Below are positions 9,273 to 17,782 of a stretch of DNA of 56,458 bases, piece by piece. This DNA comes from Verrucomicrobiota bacterium. Its GTDB lineage: Bacteria > Verrucomicrobiota > Verrucomicrobiia > Verrucomicrobiales > DEV007. The notes below the pieces were generated by a model. That model saw only the letters and a program-made list of their open reading frames with translations. It had not been told where the DNA came from and made no database searches. The stretch covers positions 1 to 56,458 of the forward strand of contig JAGWVU010000031.1 of assembly GCA_018970725.1 (NCBI GenBank), written 5' to 3'. Numbering within the stretch: the stretch's first letter is position 1; each line of letters opens with the position of its first letter. Made by a program: the position numbers and the translations under genes.

Positions 9273-9429
9273 GCGCCCCGACCGGGGAAGAAACAGTATC
9301 AACCTACGGGAATCAAGCGTTGAATTCTTAGAATTAAAGATGACCGCACCATGTTCACCGGCGCCTGCTGAACGCCCGTGAAGAGAATGGCCGGCCTGAA
9401 CTCCGGTCCGGCGACGGCGGCCGCGTTTT

Positions 9430-10602
9430 TCAAACCACCTCGATGTGGCCCGGCAACTCGCTCGGCCACTCGCGGAAGGAGAAGGCCCAGTCCCGCTGGA
9501 TCCGGTCCACCGTCGCCCGCGGCATCCGGTATTTGTTGCGCTCGTAGTCCCGGAGGCTGTCGGCGTAAGGATCGATCTTGGCAAACGCCTCTTCTTGATT
9601 GGGCAGCTTCAGGACGTCGTAGATCCGCCGGATCTCTTCGCGCGGCTTGGCGGTGATCGCTTCGTAGGTGGTCTCGACCAGATCCGCGGAAGGGATGGAA
9701 GGACGCTGCTCCAGATAGCCGGTGAGGAGCCGCTCGTACTTGTGATACACCATCTCCTCGAAATTGATGTCATGGAAGTCCTGCCAGGCGAACGCTTGCA
9801 TCAACCGGAAATACCGGTTCAGGCTGGAGGCATAGACCTCGTAGGGATTGCGATGAATATAGATGAAGCGCGCTCCCGGGAACAGTTCCTTCAACATCCG
9901 GATCCGCGCGGTCGAGGGCGGATTCTTGAAGAGCAACTGCTTGCCGCCGTGCGCCAGGCTGAGCTTCTTCACCAGGGTCAGATAGGCCTTTTTGAAGCCC
10001 TCGATCTCCTCGACCGTCACGCCCTCGAAAAACACGGTCCGCGCGAAGTGCCGCAGCATGTTCTGCGGAAAATAATAGGCGGCGTAATAACCCAGGGGAT
10101 TGAGACTCCCCAACGCCATCTCCTCCTCCTGCGGCGTGTCAATGGTCAACTCCACGTTGTCATACCCGCGCTTCTTCGGAAGCACCGACGCCACCATGTC
10201 CCGCGCGATTCCCCGGCTCCCTCCGCCCAACAGGTTGTGCGGCAACGCCGTCTGCCCGAAATCAAGAAACCGGAACTGCGGGTCATGGCTCAGCAGGTTG
10301 TGCAGGTGCGTCGTGCCGCTGCGCCAGTGACCCACGATGAAAACCGGCCCCACCGAAACCCGGTGCCGGTTCACTTTCTCCTCCCAACGGAACTTTTCCA
10401 GGCAACTGAACGGATGCCGCGCCAGCACCGAGAGCGCCGCCACCACCCGCTGCGGCGCGCTGCGACGGCTGAACCCGGAATTCTGGGAGAGATGCGCCAG
10501 ATACGTGTCCACGTCACACCCGCCAAGAGGATGCAATATCTGGGCAGGCTCTTTCATTGCCCGCTCCACCGACCATCGGTTCCCTTCGCCAGTCCCGCTC
10601 AT
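9430..10602 (-). CDS. Sulfotransferase family protein (PAPS-dependent)
   Basis: 390 residues. The 5'-phosphosulfate loop is FIVGHWRSGTTHLHNLL at 88-104 and the 3'-phosphate-binding region is FIYIHRNPYEVYASS at about 246-260, with Arg251 and a downstream Ser as expected. These are the two PAPS-binding elements of Golgi-type and bacterial sulfotransferases. The acceptor may be a lipid, glycan or small molecule. No transmembrane segment is evident, so it is probably cytoplasmic. The ATG at 10602 is used; the ATG at 10557 (MKEPAQILHP) is also possible. The next gene on the strand is a desaturase; a shared role in membrane lipid modification is possible but unproven. Confidence 0.88.
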   Translation of the reverse strand: MSGTGEGNRWSVERAMKEPAQILHPLGGCDVDTYLAHLSQNSGFSRRSAPQRVVAALSVLARHPFSCLEKFRWEEKVNRHRVSVGPVFIVGHWRSGTTHLHNLLSHDPQFRFLDFGQTALPHNLLGGGSRGIARDMVASVLPKKRGYDNVELTIDTPQEEEMALGSLNPLGYYAAYYFPQNMLRHFARTVFFEGVTVEEIEGFKKAYLTLVKKLSLAHGGKQLLFKNPPSTARIRMLKELFPGARFIYIHRNPYEVYASSLNRYFRLMQAFAWQDFHDINFEEMVYHKYERLLTGYLEQRPSIPSADLVETTYEAITAKPREEIRRIYDVLKLPNQEEAFAKIDPYADSLRDYERNKYRMPRATVDRIQRDWAFSFREWPSELPGHIEVV

Positions 10603-10668
10603 CCTTGAAACCTATCCACCCCCGGCGACCTGAAAAAAAGTGATTTCACCATGATTTTTCAGTTCAGT

Positions 10669-11049
10669 TCAGGATCGCAACCAGAGCGTTAGATAGTAAC
10701 CCCCGCATACCGCCCCCAGCCCCCCCAGCACGCTCCCACCGGCATTGAACATGGCCAACGCCATCTGCCCCTGACGCAGCAACAGGAAGGTGTCCCCGCT
10801 CAAGGTCGAGAACGTGGTCAGGCTCCCGAGGAAACCGGTCGCCACCAACCAGCGCGTCTCCGCCGGAATCCAGCGCGTGTGCTCGGCCAGCGCCATCACC
10901 AAGCCCATCAGGAAACAACCGGCCATGTTCACGCCGAAAATCCCCCAGGGAAACGATCGCCCCGCCCAAGCCGAAATCCAGCCCGCCAAGTAGTGGCGCG
11001 CCAGCGCCCCGGCGATTCCCCCCAGCCCGACCAACACGCACGCCTTCAC
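10669..11049 (-). CDS. crcB: CrcB/FluC fluoride channel
   Basis: 126 residues, four hydrophobic helices, full family length. Diagnostic strings are GGIAGALARHYLAGW near the N-terminus, WGIFGVNMAGCFLMG in helix 2 and GFLGSLTTFSTLSGD in helix 3, which contains the fluoride-track Thr/Phe/Ser residues. FluC proteins are dual-topology homodimeric channels that release cytoplasmic fluoride. The start is a GTG at 11049. It follows the PilP-like gene by 27 bases and appears to be the last gene of the pilus operon. No fluoride riboswitch was found before it, and none is expected inside an operon. Confidence 0.93.
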   Translation of the reverse strand: MKACVLVGLGGIAGALARHYLAGWISAWAGRSFPWGIFGVNMAGCFLMGLVMALAEHTRWIPAETRWLVATGFLGSLTTFSTLSGDTFLLLRQGQMALAMFNAGGSVLGGLGAVCGGYYLTLWLRS

Positions 11050-11076
11050 CGCTTTTCCAGGTCTCCCGCCGCCCGT

Positions 11077-11577
11077 TCAAAGGGCCGGTGCCAGTTGCAC
11101 GCGTCCTCCACGGTTCGTTCGCGACGCCCGGAAACCGATCTCCGCGGAACCCTCCGGACCGGACACGATGACGCGGTCCGCGAGGATCGTTTCCACCCGC
11201 ATCCCGGCCACGGTTTCCCCCTCCGCGACCACGCCGCCGTTGATGATCGCCCATCGGCCGGTGTCCTGAAGCCAGGTGGCGGCAAGTTCGAGCGTCTGCT
11301 CCGGGTCATCGATCGCCTCCTCCTCGGGCAGCGGTGCCGAACTGAAGGGATTGCGCCGCGGGATCTCCCCCCCCCATCCGGTCAACCCGGGATCAAACCC
11401 GGCGGGCGGCTTCTCCGCGTCCGCCTCTTCCTTCTCCGCCCCGCCGTCCGCCACCCCGACGGTCTTCGACGCGACCGCCCTCTTGAAAAGCGCCGCGAGG
11501 TTGAAATTGCGGAACACGAGGACCAGCGCCACGACCGAAAGAACGCCGACAAAGATGGGATTCCTGAGAAATTTCAT
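11077..11577 (-). CDS. PilP/GspC-like inner membrane pilus assembly protein
   Basis: 166 residues. One N-terminal membrane helix (IFVGVLSVVALVLVF) precedes a low-complexity acidic linker and then the string IPRRNPFSS, the RNPF-type signature of PilP and related secretion proteins. A small beta domain follows (WAIINGGVVAEGETVAGM, then VETILADRVIVSG), which resembles the homology region of GspC/PilP. In type IV pili PilP links the PilMNO inner-membrane complex to the secretin. The start overlaps the PilO-like stop by four bases. A run of nine C (nine G on the coding strand) at about 11367-11375 lies inside the gene. Assignment rests on motif and position. Confidence 0.7.
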   Translation of the reverse strand: MKFLRNPIFVGVLSVVALVLVFRNFNLAALFKRAVASKTVGVADGGAEKEEADAEKPPAGFDPGLTGWGGEIPRRNPFSSAPLPEEEAIDDPEQTLELAATWLQDTGRWAIINGGVVAEGETVAGMRVETILADRVIVSGPEGSAEIGFRASRTNRGGRVQLAPAL

Positions 11578-12215
11578 GGCTTGGAATCCGCTTGGGTAAC
11601 CATCGGGGCCGTGTTCGCTCCGGACGCCGGCGCGGGTGCCGGGTCCGGTTCCTTGAGAAACCAGAGGCGCAGCGTCGCGCGGGCCTCGGAAACGCTCTCG
11701 CCGTTGCCCTTGATCGTGAGATCGACGATTTCGACGCGCCGTCCGCGATCTTCATCCAACTCCCGGAGAAAGCGCAGGACCTCCCCGAAAAGCGGCGCCC
11801 CCTGCATCTTGGGCCGGAAATCCCAACCGGTCGGCATGCAGACGAGGTGTTTTGCCAAGGCCTCGTCACCGGGAGGAATGGGCTTGTCCGGTTTGACCCC
11901 GACAGCCAGGGTGGCGCTGTTGGAAGGCTCGTTGAACTGGGAGGCCCACGACGCGCTGTTCGGGTCACCGGAGAAGAGGGTGCCGACGGCCGCGGCATAC
12001 GCAGCCCCGACCTTTTTCTCCCGCTCGGCGGGCCACTCGTTTTTGAGGCGTTCCACCTCGGTCTCCAGATCCACGATCTTCTGGGCCACGAGCCGTTCGC
12101 GACCGATAACCGGGTAACGACCAAACCAAGTCCACCCCTGGAGGCCAAGCGAGAGGACCACCACGGACACGGCCGCAATCATGAGACCCTTGGGATTGGA
12201 TGCCGCTGGTTTCAT
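11574..12215 (-). CDS. PilO-like pilus assembly protein
   Basis: 213 residues. An N-terminal membrane helix (GLMIAAVSVVVLSLGLQGW) is followed by a coiled-coil stretch (LVAQKIVDLETEVERLKNEWPAEREKK) and a periplasmic domain with GAPLFGEVLRFLRELDEDRG and VEIVDLTIKG. This order, a helix, a coil and a small alpha/beta domain, fits PilO. The protein would pair with the PilN-like part of the upstream fusion. Both junctions are four-base ATGA overlaps, upstream with the PilM/PilN fusion and downstream with the PilP-like gene, so the three are one translationally coupled unit. Sequence identity to classic PilO appears low. Confidence 0.68.
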   Translation of the reverse strand: MKPAASNPKGLMIAAVSVVVLSLGLQGWTWFGRYPVIGRERLVAQKIVDLETEVERLKNEWPAEREKKVGAAYAAAVGTLFSGDPNSASWASQFNEPSNSATLAVGVKPDKPIPPGDEALAKHLVCMPTGWDFRPKMQGAPLFGEVLRFLRELDEDRGRRVEIVDLTIKGNGESVSEARATLRLWFLKEPDPAPAPASGANTAPMVTQADSKP

Positions 12216-13690
12216 TCCGCTTTGTTCTGGCGAATCGTCCCTTCAATGAAGAACCGGTTGGGACTGGACGTGGACGGGGCGCCGCCAATCACCGACCAGG
12301 CGATCGGCGAGGCACGGGGCACGAACCGGTTCGTCTTTTCCGCGATCTGCAGCCGGAACGGCCCCTCGGCCAACTCCTTGGAAAACTGCTCGAAAGCCGC
12401 CTTGACCGGCTCCGGTCCTTCCTCCGCCACCGCTTTCTCCGGCGCATACCCTTCGATCCGGACCCACCAGTCCGGTTCTTCCACCTTCTCCGTTTGCCCG
12501 GAATAGGCATCGCGCCGCCTCACTTGGATCCCTGTCAGGAGCAACTGGGGCGGCATCGTCCGGGCCAGATGAACCGTCAACCAGCCCGGGATCGGCGGCA
12601 ACAAGCCCGAACCAACAAATTCCGCCACCTTCTCCTTGGCATCTATCTCCTGCAAACGCGCTTCCAAATCCGCCTTGGACTCCGTCGCCCGGGTCTCGCC
12701 CTCCCGCTTGCCCGCCACCAATTCCTTCGCCGAGCGGATCCGCAGCTCGACCCATCCGAAGCTGGCCAGGGAAAACAACGCCAGAAAGGCGATCCCGCAG
12801 GTCGCGAGGACTTTCATTTGCCGACGTCGGGGACCGAGGCGGAGATCCCGGTGGACCAAATTCGCTTCCGATTCCGGGCTGATGGACGCCGCTTTTTCGG
12901 CCCAAAACGTCTGGGGATAGGCCGGACTCGAGTCCACCGGCATGCCGGCCTCCTCCTGAATCAGTCCGGCGATCTCCCGGGCGGCCGCCCCCGTCAACCA
13001 GATCCGGCTAATGTCCGTCCCGAACTGCTGGCGCAGGAAGACGGTGCTCCGGTTGATCTGCGAGGCGACCCGGTCCGGATTCTCCTGCCAGGAACAACGG
13101 AGCGCCCGGGCCATGAAGATCGGCTCGCCCCGGCGCCCGATCAGGAGCGTGTTGCCCTCCCCCGTATCCACCGCCAGCAGCGTGATGTCCGTCTCCTCGA
13201 CCGGCAGGGAATTGAACTCGGCCGCCAAGGCCGCCGCCGGGGGCAGGATCATCAGGAGATGCAACTCCTCCCGCTGGCAATCCTCATACAACCGCTGCAC
13301 GGATTCCTGCGGACAAAGGCAGAGGACGAGACCTTTGGAACTCTTGATCGGCTGGGTCGGCAACCAACTCCAGGCCACGTCTTCATCGTGCACCTTGAGC
13401 TGCCCCAGCTGGCGCTCGACATAAAGCTCCAGATCCCGCCCCTTGGCCGGCGGGGTGGAAAGAAGCTGCAGCGTCATCCGCGCGTGATCGAGCAGCATGA
13501 CCAAGTTCTTGCCGCGGTAGCCGGTGTTCTTGACGGCTTCACGCAGGATCGGACCAAACTTCAGCTCGCCCCTCTCATATTCCCCGATCGACCCCTCGCA
13601 TTCCCAGGAGGCCACCGTCTGGCCGCCACGCACGTGGAGGAACAGCAAACGCGTTCCGAGCCAGGCCAGACTTAAAATCTCGCGGTGCAT
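12212..13690 (-). CDS. PilM/PilN-like (GspL-type) fusion protein
   Basis: 492 residues. The first 270 or so look like a PilM/GspL actin-like cytoplasmic domain: LSLAWLGTRLLFLHV at the start, TDITLLAVDTGEGNTLLIG as the second phosphate-binding-like strand, and ISRIWLTGAAAREIAGLI. A single membrane helix follows (VLATCGIAFLALFSLASFGWV, about 295-315), then a coiled coil and a periplasmic PilN-like domain (IPGWLTVHLARTMPPQLLLTG). PilM and PilN are separate in most type IV pilus systems, while GspL joins the same two modules in type II secretion. The ATG at 13690 is chosen over an in-frame TTG at 13705. First gene of the operon with PilO-like, PilP-like and crcB. Confidence 0.72.
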   Translation of the reverse strand: MHREILSLAWLGTRLLFLHVRGGQTVASWECEGSIGEYERGELKFGPILREAVKNTGYRGKNLVMLLDHARMTLQLLSTPPAKGRDLELYVERQLGQLKVHDEDVAWSWLPTQPIKSSKGLVLCLCPQESVQRLYEDCQREELHLLMILPPAAALAAEFNSLPVEETDITLLAVDTGEGNTLLIGRRGEPIFMARALRCSWQENPDRVASQINRSTVFLRQQFGTDISRIWLTGAAAREIAGLIQEEAGMPVDSSPAYPQTFWAEKAASISPESEANLVHRDLRLGPRRRQMKVLATCGIAFLALFSLASFGWVELRIRSAKELVAGKREGETRATESKADLEARLQEIDAKEKVAEFVGSGLLPPIPGWLTVHLARTMPPQLLLTGIQVRRRDAYSGQTEKVEEPDWWVRIEGYAPEKAVAEEGPEPVKAAFEQFSKELAEGPFRLQIAEKTNRFVPRASPIAWSVIGGAPSTSSPNRFFIEGTIRQNKAE

Positions 13691-13772
13691 GAGTTTCCGG
13701 GGCAACGCACCTCAATCACCCCCTGAAAGCGGGCGACGCCAATCAAAAGGAAGATTGGATGTGGAACGTATC

Positions 13773-13800
13773 ATTATCTATTGTAAATACCAAAAGTCAT
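13773..13800 (-). promoter_or_regulatory. Candidate promoter of the pilus operon in a divergent AT-rich region
   Basis: ATGACT (13800-13795), 16 bases, GATAAT (13778-13773) on the minus strand. The surrounding 13745-13852 is strikingly AT-rich for this window and separates two divergent genes. A plus-strand candidate for the regulator gene (ATTGCA, 16 bases, TATATG near 13800-13827) lies beside it, so the two promoters would be back to back. Confidence 0.45.
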
Positions 13801-13852
13801 TGCAAGCAGCAAGCAGATTCTATATGTTTCTTGAAATTAAGGAAACCTAAAC

Positions 13853-15892
13853 ATGGCGTCAACTTTTCCCAGAGATTCCGCCGCGGTCCCCGCCGGAGTC
13901 CTCATTGTTGACGATGAGGAACCGGCCAGAAGTTTGGTCCGCCGGGCCCTGCCGGAAATCCGTTTCCAGGTGCGCGAGGCCGGCAACCTCTCCGAAGCGC
14001 GCCACCAGCTCGACCAAAACGACATCGAACTGGCGCTTTGTGATCTCTCCCTCGGTTCCGAAAACGGGCTCGATCTCCTCGAGGAAATCTGTCAGGCCGA
14101 CTCCAAGACCGCGGCGGTCGTGGTCACCTCGAACGACGACGCCCGCACCGCCATCGCTTGCCTGCGTTCCGGAGCTTACGACTACCTGCTCAAGCCGTAT
14201 TCGGTCGCCGAATTGAGGAAAGTCGTCGTCAGGACCTTGGAGCGCCACCGCGCCCGGGTCGCCGGGAGGGACCTGCGACGCCGCCTCACGGAACTCGAAA
14301 CCTTTTCCCGGCACAATCCCCACCCGATTCTGCAAATCGCCCGCGACGGCACGGTCCGATATGCCAACCTGGCGAGCCGCCCGATTCTTGAGGCCTGGGG
14401 GATCCGCTTGGGCGATGTCCTGCCGACCTCCGTCCACCCGGTGCCCCTGCTCTTCAGCGGTCAAACCGGGGAAATCGAAGTCGAATCCGGTGGCCGGAGC
14501 TTTGCCCTGTCAGTGATTCAGGGGATGGAGACCGACTTCGTTTATCTCCACGGGCCTGAGACCAGCGGTCTGGTCGAAGCGCGGCGGCAGGTCGCGCTCC
14601 TGAGAAACGAGGCCCAGACCCTGGCCTTTCACGATACCCTGACCGGTCTGCCAAACCGCCTCCTCATGGAGCACCGGTTTGAATCCGAGATGGCCCGGTG
14701 TGACCGGGACAGCCCCCACGTGGCCATGGTCTTCGTGGACTTGGACCGGTTCAAACAGATCAACGATACCCGCGGGCACCGCACGGGGGATCAGGTGCTG
14801 GTCAGCGCCTCCAAGCACATGAGCCGTTGTCTGGGCGGCGTGCACCGCGTCACCCGTTGGGGCGGGGATGAGATGGTCCTGATGCTCCCCGGAGTCGGTC
14901 CCGGCGAGGCCCATGCGGCCTGTGAACGCCTCAAGGTCCAGGTGCAAAATCTGGTGACCAGGGAATGCGGAATCCCGCTCACCATGAGCATGGGCGTCGC
15001 CATCTATCCGGACGACGGCCGCCAGGTCGATGACTTGGTCCACGCCGCCGACGCCGCGCTGCTGGAAGCCAAGCGGGTCCGCAACAAAGTCGTCGTCTTC
15101 GGCCAATGCCCGGAGCTGCGCTTTATCCGCCACGAAAACGCCTTGCGCCCGTTGCTCGCCCGGACCGTGGCCAGATCCGGGATATCCCTCCGCTATGAAC
15201 CGGTCGCGGATCTGGCCACGGGAAACATCGTGGGAATGGAAGCCCACCTGCACTGGCACCGTCGCGATCTCGGCCCGATCCCCGAAAAAACCATTCTCGC
15301 CCTGGCAGAGACCGGGGGCTTTCTGGACAAGCTTTTCCGTCAGGTGATCCGGCAGGGGCTCAGGCACACTGCGGGTTGCCGGGGGCTCGGCCACGCGGTG
15401 GACCTGACCTTCCGCCTGCCAGCCCGGATCTTTTCCCGGCCGGACTTCGTGTCATGGCTCGCGCAAGCCTGCGCCCGGGCCGGCTTGCCCACGGGCTGCG
15501 TCTTTCTGGAAATTTCCCGGGACGGGGATTTCGCGCCGGACACACCGGCCCGGCAGTGCGGCCACGAGCTTTCCCGGGCCGGGTTTCCCCTTTCCCGGAG
15601 CGTGATTCAGCGCGACTCCCCTTCCCTCTTCGACATCGATCAGACCGGGACGCGGGAACTGCGGATCGACGCCCGGGCGTTGCCCGCCGGGGAAAAGGAC
15701 GAGAGAAGCCGCGTGGCCACGGTGGCGAAAATTGCAAAGACGTTGGGGATGGGGCTCCGCGCCACTGGGGTGGAAAATCGGGAGCAACTTGCGCTTCTGA
15801 GGGAAATCGGCGTGGACCGGGTCCAAGGCCCTCTCATTGCGGAAGCGGTTTCGGCGGCGGCGTTCACCAAACGGCTCGGGCCGGGATCGTGA
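13853..15892 (+). CDS. Response regulator with GGDEF and degenerate EAL domains
   Basis: 679 residues. REC domain 14-125: acidic pair Asp20-Asp21, phosphoacceptor Asp64 (ALCDLSLG), Thr92/Ser93 and Lys114 (YLLKPYS) are intact. A PAS-like linker covers about 150-235. GGDEF domain 255-415: DTLTGLPNR, FVDLDRFKQINDTRGH and the active loop RWGGDEMVLM, where the usual Phe is Met. The RxxD inhibitory site is missing. EAL domain 420-676 has decayed: EAL is EAH (463-465), the DDFG region is gone, and only QGPLIAEA near the end is well kept. The likely output is c-di-GMP synthesis controlled by phosphorylation, without hydrolysis. AAGGA lies about nine bases before the ATG. It is divergent from the pilus operon and convergent with pilB, which suggests control of pili. 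Confidence 0.88.
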   Translation: MASTFPRDSAAVPAGVLIVDDEEPARSLVRRALPEIRFQVREAGNLSEARHQLDQNDIELALCDLSLGSENGLDLLEEICQADSKTAAVVVTSNDDARTAIACLRSGAYDYLLKPYSVAELRKVVVRTLERHRARVAGRDLRRRLTELETFSRHNPHPILQIARDGTVRYANLASRPILEAWGIRLGDVLPTSVHPVPLLFSGQTGEIEVESGGRSFALSVIQGMETDFVYLHGPETSGLVEARRQVALLRNEAQTLAFHDTLTGLPNRLLMEHRFESEMARCDRDSPHVAMVFVDLDRFKQINDTRGHRTGDQVLVSASKHMSRCLGGVHRVTRWGGDEMVLMLPGVGPGEAHAACERLKVQVQNLVTRECGIPLTMSMGVAIYPDDGRQVDDLVHAADAALLEAKRVRNKVVVFGQCPELRFIRHENALRPLLARTVARSGISLRYEPVADLATGNIVGMEAHLHWHRRDLGPIPEKTILALAETGGFLDKLFRQVIRQGLRHTAGCRGLGHAVDLTFRLPARIFSRPDFVSWLAQACARAGLPTGCVFLEISRDGDFAPDTPARQCGHELSRAGFPLSRSVIQRDSPSLFDIDQTGTRELRIDARALPAGEKDERSRVATVAKIAKTLGMGLRATGVENREQLALLREIGVDRVQGPLIAEAVSAAAFTKRLGPGS

Positions 15893-15911
15893 GCCCGCCC
15901 GGGCACGCGGA

Positions 15912-17645
15912 TCAGTGGTCCCGGGTCACCCGCAACACTTCCTTCACGGTGGTATGACCGTCGAGAACCTTGATGATGCCGTCCTCGAACATGGTGAGGA
16001 AACCCCGTTCCCGGGCCAGCTCGACGTAGGTCGAGGATTCCGCCCGGTTGCAGATGGGCTCATAAAACCGCTCGTCAAAAACCATCAATTCATGGATGCC
16101 GACACGGCCCTTGTATCCGGTGCCGCGGCAACGGTCACAACCCTTGCCATAAAACAGTTTGAGGGGTTTGTCCGAGGGTGGTTCCAGGCCGAGGGCGCGG
16201 AACACCTGCTCCGGATCACGCTCCTCTTCCTTGCAGTTCTTGCAAATGCGCCGGGCCAAGCGTTGCGCCAGCGCCCCCTGCAAACACGAGGGAAGCAGAT
16301 ACGGCTCCACACCCATGTCGATCAAACGTGGAATGCAACCGGCGGAATCGTTTGTGTGGAGGGTCGTGAACACCAAGTGGCCGGTCAGAGCCGCCCGGAT
16401 CATCAGTTCCGCCGTCTCCTGGTCACGGGTTTCCCCCACCAGAATGATTTCCGGATCCTGACGCAGCAGTGCACGCAAGCCGGTGTTGAAGGTCATCCCG
16501 ACTTTGGAGTTGATCTGGGTCTGCCGGATCATGCTCAAACGATATTCCACCGGATCCTCAAGCGTGAAGATACTCACCTCCGGCTTGTTCAATTCTCCGA
16601 GGATGGCGTAAAGCGTCGTCGATTTTCCACTGCCCGTCGGACCCGTCACCAGCACCACTCCGTTCGGCTTGTAGATCACCTCCACCAGTTGCTCGTATAG
16701 CTGCGGCCGGAAACCCATGTCCTTCAGCCCAAGATCCAGCGCGGATGGATCCAACACCCGCAACACCACGTTCTCCCCCCAAACCGTCGGAAGCGTCGAT
16801 ACCCGCAAACTGATCTCCCGTTGCCCGATCCTGATGCCACTCCGGCCGTCCTGCGGAATCCGCGTCTCCGCCACGTTCAGTTCCGCCATGATCTTCAACC
16901 GCGCGATCACCGGCGGCTGGATCTTCTTCGGCAACATCACATCCTGCTGCAAGATCCCGTCGATCCGCACCCGCAACGCCAGCGCCTTCTCCTCCGGATT
17001 GAAGTGAATGTCACTGGCCCCGTCCTCGATCGCCCGGGAAAGGAGCTGATGCACCAACTCGACGATCCCCTCGTCCCCTCCCACCGCCTGTTCCTTGCCG
17101 GCCTCGGCCGCGGAGCGCGCCTTCTCGGCGCTTTCCTCCATGATCGTGTCGATCGACTCCTCGATCTGATCCCCTTCCGCATACAAACGGTCGAGGCAGA
17201 GCGTGATGTCATCCTTGGAGGCCGTGACCACCTTGATGGTCATGCCCGTGATCTGCTCCAACATGTCCGTCGCCACCACGTTGAACGGATCTCCCAGGGC
17301 CACCGTCAGGACATCCTCCTGAACATTCAGCGGCAACGCAGAATATCTCCGGGCGATCGGCTGCGGAATGAGCCGGCGCAGCTCCTTGTTCGGCTTGAAC
17401 TGCCGGACCTCCACGAAGTCCGTGGAGGTCTCCTCCGCAAGGTAGGAGCTGATCACATTGGAGCGGACAATCCCCAACTCCGCGAGAACCTCACCAAGAC
17501 GCCCGCCCTCCCGCTTCTGGTGGCGCAAGGCTAGATCAAGCTGACGCTTCGTCAGCACTCCCGCCTCGATCAACCTCTGCCCGAGGGGCTGGGGCTTGGA
17601 GGCATCTTCAGGAGCGGACTCCGGCGGATTGGCTGGCTGGTGCAT
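15912..17645 (-). CDS. pilB: Type IV pilus assembly / type II secretion ATPase (PilB/GspE family)
   Basis: 577 residues. An N-terminal MshEN-type domain (about 20-150; LGQRLIEAGVLTKRQLDLAL) precedes the hexameric ATPase. Walker A GPTGSGKST is at 335-343, the Asp box LEDPVEY at 362-368, the Walker B region ILVGETRDQET at 401-411 and the His box TGHLVFTTLHTNDS at 421-434. The tetracysteine zinc site, typical of PilB/GspE and absent in PilT, is Cys468, Cys471, Cys503 and Cys506. MshEN domains can bind c-di-GMP, which fits the neighbouring GGDEF regulator. The enzyme powers pilus extension or pseudopilus assembly at the inner membrane. No prepilin, PilC or secretin lies in the window, so pilus versus secretion cannot be settled; two PilT genes at 25437-27648 favour pili. 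Confidence 0.93.
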   Translation of the reverse strand: MHQPANPPESAPEDASKPQPLGQRLIEAGVLTKRQLDLALRHQKREGGRLGEVLAELGIVRSNVISSYLAEETSTDFVEVRQFKPNKELRRLIPQPIARRYSALPLNVQEDVLTVALGDPFNVVATDMLEQITGMTIKVVTASKDDITLCLDRLYAEGDQIEESIDTIMEESAEKARSAAEAGKEQAVGGDEGIVELVHQLLSRAIEDGASDIHFNPEEKALALRVRIDGILQQDVMLPKKIQPPVIARLKIMAELNVAETRIPQDGRSGIRIGQREISLRVSTLPTVWGENVVLRVLDPSALDLGLKDMGFRPQLYEQLVEVIYKPNGVVLVTGPTGSGKSTTLYAILGELNKPEVSIFTLEDPVEYRLSMIRQTQINSKVGMTFNTGLRALLRQDPEIILVGETRDQETAELMIRAALTGHLVFTTLHTNDSAGCIPRLIDMGVEPYLLPSCLQGALAQRLARRICKNCKEEERDPEQVFRALGLEPPSDKPLKLFYGKGCDRCRGTGYKGRVGIHELMVFDERFYEPICNRAESSTYVELARERGFLTMFEDGIIKVLDGHTTVKEVLRVTRDH

Positions 17646-17660
17646 CGCTTACTGCCTCAC

Positions 17661-17688
17661 ATTCTAATTTGTTATATACAATCCGCAA
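17661..17688 (-). promoter_or_regulatory. Candidate promoter of pilB
   Basis: TTGCGG (17688-17683), 16 bases, TAGAAT (17666-17661) on the minus strand. The -10 box matches consensus in five of six positions. The ATG at 17645 is 15 bases further on, with GTGAGG between them as a possible ribosome binding site. Confidence 0.5.
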
Positions 17689-17751
17689 GAAAACACCGCC
17701 CGCCACCCTCATTTTCACCCCGCATCCTGACAAGGTTCTCCTGACCCGCAC

Positions 17752-17782
17752 AAAAAAAGCGGGTGGTCCAAGGACCACCCGC
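17752..17782 (-). terminator. Rho-independent terminator of the malQ-mdh unit
   Basis: A perfect 11-base-pair stem, GCGGGTGGTCC / GGACCACCCGC with an AA loop (17759-17782), is followed on the minus strand by seven T (17758-17752). It lies about 270 bases beyond the mdh stop and is oriented to end minus-strand transcription. It is the clearest terminator in the window. Confidence 0.9.

Noticed and set aside
11050-11076. Fluoride riboswitch before crcB
   Set aside because: Only 27 bases separate crcB from the upstream gene; no room for the aptamer.
10669-17645. Complete type II secretion or type IV pilus locus
   Set aside because: No secretin, PilC/GspF, prepilin or prepilin peptidase is present in the window; only part of the machine is encoded here.
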